Shown: positions 59,046-64,000 of the stretch, one piece after another | Layout: each line of letters begins with the position of its first letter | How positions within the stretch are numbered: position 1 is the first letter of the stretch | NCBI RefSeq assembly: GCF_013155125.1 | Contig: NZ_CP053564.1 | Span: forward strand, 5,277,501 to 5,341,500 | Source: Pseudonocardia broussonetiae | GTDB lineage: Bacteria > Actinomycetota > Actinomycetes > Mycobacteriales > Pseudonocardiaceae | DNA length: 64,000 nt | Direction: 5' to 3' | The notes under the pieces: generated by a model | Seen by the model: only the letters and a program-made list of their open reading frames with translations | Databases searched by the model: none | What the model was told of the DNA's origin: nothing | Translations under genes and position numbers: made by a program

Positions 59046-60187
59046 GGCGCGAGCCCGATCCGCAGCGACCCGCCGTCGCCCAGCCCGAGGCGCCGCGACG
59101 CCTCGAGCGCGTAGAACGAGCTCGCCGGGGCGTTGACGTCGCGCTCGGCGAGGAAGCGGTAGGCCTCGGCCGGGTCGCGGCCCTCGAAGCCGACCAGCAG
59201 CGTCGGGGTGCGGCGGGCCGCCCGCGAGAAGACCGTGACGCCCGGCAGCGCGGCCAGGCCCTCCTCGATGCGCCGGCGCAGGCGGTCCTCGTGGGCCTCC
59301 GCCGCGGTCATCGACGCGACGAGCCGCTCGCGCCGCGTCCCCTGACCCGGGACGAGCCCGGCCAGGAAGTCGACGGCCGCGGTCGTGCCCGCGAGCAGCT
59401 CGTAGGGCAGCGTGCCCAGCTCGAAGCGCTCGGGCACGGCGTCGGAGGAGGGCAGCAGCTTGGCCGGGCGCAGCGTCTCCAGCAGCGCGGGGGCGGCGGC
59501 GAGGACGCCGCAGTGCGGGCCGAGGAACTTGTAGGGCGAGCAGGCGTAGAGGTCGGCGCCCAGCGCGGTGACGTCGACGACGGCGTGCGCGGTGAGGTGC
59601 ACCCCGTCGACGTGCACGAGCGCGCCCACCTCGTGCGCGCGGTCGGCGATCGCGCGCACCGGGGGCCGCGTGCCGATGAGGTTCGACGCCCCGGTCACCG
59701 CGACCAGCCGGGTGCGGTCGGTCAGGACGCCGGCGACGTCGTCGAGCTCACCGGTGGCGGGGTCGAAGTCCAGCCACCGCACGGTCGCGCCGACGGCCTC
59801 CGCGGCGATCACCCAGGGGCGGATGTTGGCGTCGTGGTCCAGGCGGGTGACGACGACCTCGTCGCCCGGGCCCCAGCCGGCGGCCAGCGTGCGGGCGAGG
59901 TCGAAGGTCAGCGCGGTCATGCTGCGGCCGAAGACGACGCCGCCCGGGTCGGCGGCGAGCAGGTCGGCCATCGCGGCGCGGGCGGCGAGCACGATCGCGT
60001 CGGCGGCGCGCTCCGCGGCGGTGACGGTGCCGCGGTTGGCCAGGGGCGAGGTCATCGTCGTGGCCACCGCCTGGGCGACGACGTCGGGCACCTGCGAGCC
60101 GCCGGGCCCGTCGAAGTGCGCGTAGCCCGCCTTCAGCGACGGGAAGTGGTCACGAACGGAGGCGACGTCGAGGCTCACGCCCGTCAC
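58958..60187 (-). CDS. Cysteine-desulfurase-like PLP protein lacking the catalytic Cys
   Basis: A 409-residue fold-type I PLP protein of the cysteine-desulfurase-like group (TIGR01976-like). The PLP lysine is in ACSPYKFLGPHCG, with LDHDANIRPW and VHVDGVHLTAHAVVDVTALGAD as cofactor and substrate-site regions. The loop that holds the catalytic Cys in SufS/IscS reads NAPASSFYALEASRRLGLGDGG here, with no Cys. It is therefore unlikely to mobilise sulfur from cysteine in the standard way. GTG start overlaps the TetR stop (GTGA). Its 3' end overlaps the CPBP gene antisense by 88 bp. Confidence 0.88.
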   Translation of the reverse strand: MTGVSLDVASVRDHFPSLKAGYAHFDGPGGSQVPDVVAQAVATTMTSPLANRGTVTAAERAADAIVLAARAAMADLLAADPGGVVFGRSMTALTFDLARTLAAGWGPGDEVVVTRLDHDANIRPWVIAAEAVGATVRWLDFDPATGELDDVAGVLTDRTRLVAVTGASNLIGTRPPVRAIADRAHEVGALVHVDGVHLTAHAVVDVTALGADLYACSPYKFLGPHCGVLAAAPALLETLRPAKLLPSSDAVPERFELGTLPYELLAGTTAAVDFLAGLVPGQGTRRERLVASMTAAEAHEDRLRRRIEEGLAALPGVTVFSRAARRTPTLLVGFEGRDPAEAYRFLAERDVNAPASSFYALEASRRLGLGDGGSLRIGLAPYSDDADVDRLLSSLGDFTSGSRRNSGGR

Positions 60188-60735
60188 CCTGCCACGACCC
60201 GGCGCAGCAGCGCCTCGCACGCGTCGACGGTCGGGGGCGCGGGCGCCAGCAGCGCCTGCAGCGTGAAGCCGTCGACGGCGGCGGTGAGGGCGTCGGCGGT
60301 GAGGGCGTCGAAGCGGCCGCGCAGGGCCGTGCGCAGCAGCCCGATCCACTCCGCGCTGCGCGCACGCAGCGGGCGGCGGCGCAGGCCCGCGGCGTAGAGC
60401 TCGTAGTCGAGCACCGTGCGGGCGGCGTGCTCGGTCACGAAGCCGACGGTCATCACGGCCAGCGACCGGCAGACCTCCGCGGCGCCCGCGTCCGGCGGCA
60501 GCGCCGCATCCCAGGCGGCGATCCGGGCGCGGGACTGCTCCAGGGCGAGGTCGACGGCGGCGAGCAGCAGGTCGTCGAGGTCGCGGAAGTAGTAGGTGGT
60601 GGAGCCCAGCGGCACGCCGGCGCGGGCGGCGACGGCGCGGTGGGTGATCGCGTGCAGCCCGTCGCGGCCCATGAGCTCGACGGCAGCGACGACGATGCGC
60701 TCGCGGCGGGCGGGGTCGTTGGGGCCCCTGGTCAT
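60184..60735 (-). CDS. TetR-family regulator
   Basis: A 183-residue TetR protein. The N-terminal helix-turn-helix covers about residues 10-50 (RIVVAAVELMGRDGLHAITHRAVAARAGVPLGSTTYYF in segments), and the rest is a variable ligand-binding helical domain. It is third in an operon with two SMR subunits, each overlapping the next by 1-4 bp, and is followed by the desulfurase-like gene. The only clear dyad is GTGTACA-AC-TGTACAC directly before the first SMR gene, the likely operator for autoregulation and efflux control. Confidence 0.93.
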   Translation of the reverse strand: MTRGPNDPARRERIVVAAVELMGRDGLHAITHRAVAARAGVPLGSTTYYFRDLDDLLLAAVDLALEQSRARIAAWDAALPPDAGAAEVCRSLAVMTVGFVTEHAARTVLDYELYAAGLRRRPLRARSAEWIGLLRTALRGRFDALTADALTAAVDGFTLQALLAPAPPTVDACEALLRRVVAG

Positions 60736-61094
60736 CGGTTCACCACGACGACACCGAGCGCGACCAGCGCGATCCCGGCGATCCCGCCCGCGGAGAGCCG
60801 GTCACCGAACAGCAGCACGCCCCCGAGCGTCACCACGACGCTGCCGACGCCCACCCACACGGCGTACGCGACGCCGAGCGGGAGCGTCAGCAGGGCGCGG
60901 GACAGCAGGACCAGCGTCAGGGTGAAGCCCAGCAGCGCCGCCGCCCCGACGAGCGGGTGCGCGAAGCCGTCGGACGCCTTGAGCAGCAGCGTCGAGCAGA
61001 TCTCGGCCGCGATCGCGCCGGCCATCGGCCACCAGGGGCTGCGGGCCCTCCTTGTCGTGGTGGGCGCGCCGAGGGGGCCGGCGGCCGTGGCCAT
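60732..61094 (-). CDS. SMR efflux subunit with the essential Glu
   Basis: A 120-residue small multidrug-resistance protein with four helices and a 20-residue basic N-terminal extension (MATAAGPLGAPTTTRRARSP). The essential membrane glutamate is present (Glu31 in AAEICSTLLLKAS, EmrE Glu14), as are PLGVAYAVWVGVG and the FGDRLSAGGIAGI end. SMR proteins act as proton-coupled antiparallel dimers exporting cationic drugs or guanidinium-like metabolites. It overlaps the partner gene upstream by 1 bp and TetR by 4 bp. Confidence 0.93.
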   Translation of the reverse strand: MATAAGPLGAPTTTRRARSPWWPMAGAIAAEICSTLLLKASDGFAHPLVGAAALLGFTLTLVLLSRALLTLPLGVAYAVWVGVGSVVVTLGGVLLFGDRLSAGGIAGIALVALGVVVVNR

Positions 61095-61414
61095 CAGAGG
61101 GTCCCGGTCAGGTTGAGCAGCACCACGCCGCCGACGATGAGGCCCACCCCGGCGAGGCGGGCCGCGGTGATCCGCTCGCCGAACACCGTCCGGCCGACGA
61201 CCGTGAGCAGCACCGCCGCTCCCCCGCCCCAGACGGCGTGGATGACCCCGACCGGCAGGTGCTCCATGAGCAGCCCGAGCGCGACGGTCGCCACGCCGTA
61301 GCCGAGCGCCGTCCCCACGACCGGCCAGAACCGCCGGAAGCCGTGCGAGAGCTTCAGCGACGTCGACCCCACCACCCCGGACACGACGGCGAGGACGAGC
61401 AGCGCGGGAACCAT
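61094..61414 (-). CDS. SMR efflux partner subunit lacking the essential Glu
   Basis: A 106-residue four-helix SMR protein beginning MVPALLVLAVVSGVVGSTSL. The position matching EmrE Glu14 is Gly13 (VSGVVGSTSLKLSHGFRRFWP against AEVIGTTLMKFSEGFTRLWP). The rest is well kept (VIHAVWGGGAAV, FGERITAARLAGV). Such a subunit cannot carry the proton/drug carboxylate itself and probably works only as a heterodimer with the neighbouring SMR. ATG at 61414 lies directly after the operator dyad; -10-like TACAGT ends 7 nt upstream, so the mRNA is probably leaderless. Confidence 0.92.
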   Translation of the reverse strand: MVPALLVLAVVSGVVGSTSLKLSHGFRRFWPVVGTALGYGVATVALGLLMEHLPVGVIHAVWGGGAAVLLTVVGRTVFGERITAARLAGVGLIVGGVVLLNLTGTL

Positions 61415-61430
61415 GTGTACAACTGTACAC
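61415..61430. promoter_or_regulatory. Putative TetR operator at the SMR start
   Basis: GTGTACA-AC-TGTACAC, a perfect 7-bp dyad ending at the base before the ATG of the first SMR gene. It contains the -10-like TACAGT (minus strand, 61427-61422). Confidence 0.65.
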
Positions 61431-61435
61431 AAACG

Positions 61436-61505
61436 ACCTCGCACACCCGGTGGTGACCTCGCACACCGTCGGCGGTGTGCGAGGTGCGCACCCGGTGTGC
61501 GAGGT
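61436..61505. repeat. Four-copy nested inverted repeat
   Basis: ACCTCGCACACC occurs at 61436 and 61456 and its reverse complement at 61474 and 61494. Each pair is 20 bp apart, and the inner copies form a perfect 12-bp hairpin with loop GTCGGC. It lies between the SMR operon and the alpha/beta hydrolase gene. Confidence 0.85.
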
Positions 61506-61563
61506 GGCTCCGGCAGGCGGGACCGGCATCCGGGGTGTCGGGGGGCGGGAGCATGATCGCGCC

Positions 61564-62832
61564 ATGCTCGACTGGTCGCTGCTGGGCGGTCCGCTGCCCT
61601 GGGCGCTGCTCGGGGCGGGCGGGGCGGCGCTGGTCGCGCTCCTGCTCCCCCGCGGCGGGCGGTGGTGGGGGCGGGCGGTGCCGGCGGTGCTGGTCGGCGC
61701 GGCCGTGCTCACCGGGGCGGCGGTGCTCGTCGTCGACGTGCTCTGGCGGCCCTTCCCCGACCCCCTCCCGCTGCTGGTGGTGCTGGCCGTGGGGGTCGGG
61801 CTGGTCGCGGTGGGGCTGGCGGTGGCCCGGCTGCGCTGGTGGACCCCGGTCGCCGCGGCGCTGGTCGTGCTGGCGGCGGCGCAGGGCGTCAACGGCTACT
61901 ACGAGGAGTTCCCGACGGTGCGCACCGCGCTCGGCCTCGCGGCGGCCGACGTGCTGCCCTTCGCCGACGTCGTGGCCCGTCAGAAGCAGTACGTCGGCCC
62001 GGCGGGCGCGCCGCTGGAGAGCGGCTGGCGCCCGCCCGCCGACATGCCCGACGCCGGCGTCGTCAGCCGGGTCGACATCCCGGCCACGGTCTCGGGCTTC
62101 CCCGCCCGGCCCGCCTGGGTCTACCTCCCGCCCGCCTACCTCGGCTCGACGCGCGCGCGGCTGCCGGTCCTGGTGCTGCTGTCGGGCCAGCCCGGGTCCC
62201 CCGACGACTGGCTGACCAGCGGCGAGCTCGCCCGTCGCGCCGACGCGTACGCCGCGGAGCACGGCGGGCTGGCCCCGGTCGTCGTCATGCCCGACCACCT
62301 CGGCGACCCGCTGGCCAACCCGCTGTGCGTCGACTCCCCGCTCGGGAACGCGTTCACCTACCTCACCGTCGACGTCCCGGCCTGGATCCGCGCGACGCTG
62401 CAGGTGGCGCCGGGCGGCTGGGCGGTCGGCGGGCTGTCCAACGGCGGCACCTGCTCGCTGCAGCTCGCCGTCACCGCGCCGGACCTGTTCCCGACGTTCG
62501 TCGACGTGTCCGGCGAGGACGCCCCCACCCTCGGCGACCGGGCGGAGACGATCGCCCGGGCGTTCGGGGGCGACGAGGCCGCCTACCGGGCGGTCAACCC
62601 GCTCGACGTCCTGGCCGCGCGGCCGTTCCCCGGCACCGCCGGGTACCTCGTCGCCGGCCTGCAGGACTCGGTCTACCTGCCGCAGGCGCGCCGCGTGTTC
62701 GCCGCCGCGCAGGCCGCCGGCATGGACGTGGAGTTCCACCCCCGCCCCGGCGAGCACACCTGGGAGGTGTGGGGCCCCGGGCTCGGCGACGCGCTGCCCT
62801 GGCTCGGCACGCGGCTGGGGCTGACGTCGTGA
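61564..62832 (+). CDS. Membrane-anchored alpha/beta hydrolase (esterase fold)
   Basis: A 422-residue protein: four N-terminal membrane helices (about 1-110), then an alpha/beta hydrolase domain of the esterase-D/mycolyltransferase type facing outside. The nucleophile elbow is VGGLSNGGTCS (G-x-S-x-G), with VVMPDHLGDPLANPLCVDSP near the oxyanion region and the catalytic His in GEHTWEVWG. It overlaps the next gene by 4 bp. By analogy with coryneform alanyl-phosphatidylglycerol systems, an aminoacyl-lipid hydrolase role is possible. A mycolyl or other acyl esterase is the alternative. Confidence 0.87.
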   Translation: MLDWSLLGGPLPWALLGAGGAALVALLLPRGGRWWGRAVPAVLVGAAVLTGAAVLVVDVLWRPFPDPLPLLVVLAVGVGLVAVGLAVARLRWWTPVAAALVVLAAAQGVNGYYEEFPTVRTALGLAAADVLPFADVVARQKQYVGPAGAPLESGWRPPADMPDAGVVSRVDIPATVSGFPARPAWVYLPPAYLGSTRARLPVLVLLSGQPGSPDDWLTSGELARRADAYAAEHGGLAPVVVMPDHLGDPLANPLCVDSPLGNAFTYLTVDVPAWIRATLQVAPGGWAVGGLSNGGTCSLQLAVTAPDLFPTFVDVSGEDAPTLGDRAETIARAFGGDEAAYRAVNPLDVLAARPFPGTAGYLVAGLQDSVYLPQARRVFAAAQAAGMDVEFHPRPGEHTWEVWGPGLGDALPWLGTRLGLTS

Positions 62833-64000
62833 GGGCCGCACTCGTCCGTCCCGGGCTGGTGCGGTTCGGGCGGCGGGCGCCGCTGTCGATCGCGTTCACC
62901 GCGGTCGCGGTGGTCGTCGGCGTGGTGTCGGGCAGCATCCCGGACGGTCCGCCCGCCGACGTGCTCGACGCCGTCGGCACCGGGGTGGGACCGCTGAGCG
63001 CCGGGCACTGGTGGTCGCCGCTCTCGGCGGTGCCGTTCTGGGGCGGCCTGGCCGGGCACCTGGCCACGGCCGCGCTCGTGCTCGGAGCCGGGCTGGTGGC
63101 CGAGCGCCGGGTCGGGGCGGTGCGCACGGCCGCACTGCTGCTCGGGACGCAGGTCGTCGGCACGCTGGTCGCCGTCGGGCTGATCGCGGCGGGATCGGCC
63201 GCGGGCGGCGCGTGGGCCGGGGAGATGGCCGCGCAGACCGCCGTCGGCGGAGCGCCGGGCGCGGTCGGGTTCCTGCTGGCGGCGAGCCACGTGCTGTCGG
63301 CGCTGTGGCGGCGCCGGATCCGGCTGGTGCTGCTCGTCGGCGTCGTCATGCTGGTCGCCTACTCCGGCGAGCTGACCGATGCGCTGCTGCTGTGCGGCGC
63401 GCTGGCCGGCCTGGTCGCGGGGCCGCTGGTGCTGCGCCGCGCCGACACCGGCACCGGCACCGGCACCGGGCCGCACCGGACCGGGGCGCCGTCGCGGTCC
63501 GAGGGACGCGTGCTGGTGGCGCTGCTCGTGGCGGCGTCGGCGGTCGGGCCGGTGGTGGCGGCCGTCGCGCAGGCGCCGATCGGGCCGCTGTCGGTGCTGC
63601 AGTTCGTGGTGCTCTCGCCGCCGCCGGACGCCGCGACCGTCCAGCAGATCTGCGCGACCGCGGCCACCGACGTGTGCCGGTCGCTGCAGGCGCAGCTGCG
63701 GCTGTCGGGGATCGGGCCGGCGATCGCGTCGGCGGTCCCGGTGCTGCTGCTGCTCGTCACGGCGGAGGGGCTGCGGCGCGGGCGCCGGGCGGCGTGGGTC
63801 GTCGGGATCGCGATGGACCTGCTGCTCGCGGTGCTCGGCCTGCTGCTCGCGGCGCAGGTCGCGACCACCCCGGCCGAGCAGCTCGTCGTCTACGGGGGCG
63901 CGCCCGGGGCCCGGCAGGTCCTCGCGCTGGTGCTGCCGCCGCTGCTGCCCCTGGCCGTCGCCGTGCTGCTGGTCCTCACGCGGGCGCGGTTCGCGGTGCG
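62829..64000 (+). CDS. Polytopic membrane protein, likely MprF/DUF2156 N-terminus (partial)
   Basis: Open from the GTG at 62829 to the window end (390 codons), so the 3' part is missing. About ten hydrophobic segments are visible, with a rhomboid-like stretch near the start (PLSAGHWWSPLSAVPFWGGLAGHLA, read in two parts) and a cysteine-containing extracytoplasmic loop (QICATAATDVCRS). This layout fits the membrane half of aminoacyl-phosphatidylglycerol synthases such as MprF or LysX-type proteins, whose catalytic domain would follow outside the window. GTGA overlap with the hydrolase gene. The assignment is tentative without the catalytic domain. Confidence 0.65.
   Translation, partial: MRAALVRPGLVRFGRRAPLSIAFTAVAVVVGVVSGSIPDGPPADVLDAVGTGVGPLSAGHWWSPLSAVPFWGGLAGHLATAALVLGAGLVAERRVGAVRTAALLLGTQVVGTLVAVGLIAAGSAAGGAWAGEMAAQTAVGGAPGAVGFLLAASHVLSALWRRRIRLVLLVGVVMLVAYSGELTDALLLCGALAGLVAGPLVLRRADTGTGTGTGPHRTGAPSRSEGRVLVALLVAASAVGPVVAAVAQAPIGPLSVLQFVVLSPPPDAATVQQICATAATDVCRSLQAQLRLSGIGPAIASAVPVLLLLVTAEGLRRGRRAAWVVGIAMDLLLAVLGLLLAAQVATTPAEQLVVYGGAPGARQVLALVLPPLLPLAVAVLLVLTRARFAV

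Overview
The window is very GC-rich DNA with dense, head-to-tail genes, frequent GTG/TTG starts, 4-bp ATGA/GTGA overlaps and many actinobacterial families: an F420-type LLM oxidoreductase, DUF742, an ECF sigma factor with a zinc anti-sigma factor, MutAB/MeaB, CydABDC, an ArfABC-like operon and a DinB2-like polymerase. It looks like chromosomal DNA of an actinomycete, most likely Pseudonocardiaceae and perhaps Pseudonocardia. No rRNA, tRNA, transposase, phage gene or CRISPR array was seen.

Layout. 1-0.76 kb: no gene, an array of 63-bp dyad repeats. 0.76-4.6 kb: a small HTH-like protein, a PAS-GGDEF-EAL c-di-GMP protein and an acyl-CoA dehydrogenase. 4.6-9.2 kb: an orphan DUF742 protein, a Pr6Pr membrane protein, an LLM oxidoreductase, a Nudix hydrolase, and a molybdenum oxidoreductase paired with a flavin reductase. 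8.8-13.8 kb: a MarR regulator divergent from an ABC exporter and SDR, then a secreted peptide, a dehydrogenase and a membrane hydrolase. 13.9-19.0 kb: mutA-mutB-meaB (methylmalonyl-CoA mutase and its GTPase chaperone). 19.1-22.0 kb: a Rieske lipoprotein, a DUF6529 membrane protein and a secreted protein, divergent from a SigL-like sigma/anti-sigma pair. The two operons share a palindromic pair of SigL-type promoters. 22.1-27.7 kb: cydABDC (cytochrome bd oxidase and its ABC exporter) behind a double operator. 27.7-28.9 kb: no gene, a second and larger array of the 63-bp repeats with a 240-bp super-period, lying between convergent gene ends. 28.9-30.9 kb: a DUF4032 kinase-like protein and a FabG-like SDR. 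31.2-35.3 kb: arfA-arfB-arfC with a greatly enlarged ArfC.

35.3-39.7 kb: a 1435-residue PAS/GAF/SpoIIE-phosphatase/HATPase/STAS protein that carries a whole partner-switching pathway on one chain. 39.7-46.5 kb: a LuxR regulator, amidase, class II aldolase, AbrB-type permease, methyltransferase, CsbD, VOC and PPOX proteins. 46.5-53.6 kb: a response regulator, a poly-HAMP hybrid kinase and a second SpoIIE-type phosphatase, divergent from each other. 53.7-57.3 kb: an SGNH hydrolase with an apparent CTG start, a DinB2-like polymerase with a leucine steric gate and a DAG-kinase-family lipid kinase. 57.4-60.2 kb: an NAD(P)-binding protein, a CPBP protease homologue and a cysteine-desulfurase-like protein. 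60.2-61.4 kb: TetR plus an SMR transporter pair in which one subunit lacks the essential glutamate. 61.6-64 kb: a membrane alpha/beta hydrolase coupled to a polytopic membrane protein cut by the window end, possibly an aminoacyl-phosphatidylglycerol hydrolase/synthase pair.

The common theme is envelope and stress sensing: two SpoIIE systems, a poly-HAMP kinase, an ECF system, c-di-GMP turnover and respiratory remodelling. Regulatory DNA is unusually readable. Several -10-like hexamers lie 6-7 nt before the start codon, suggesting leaderless mRNAs, and palindromic operators sit beside local regulators. Coordinates include the stop codon. Functions come from motif recognition by eye; no database search was run.
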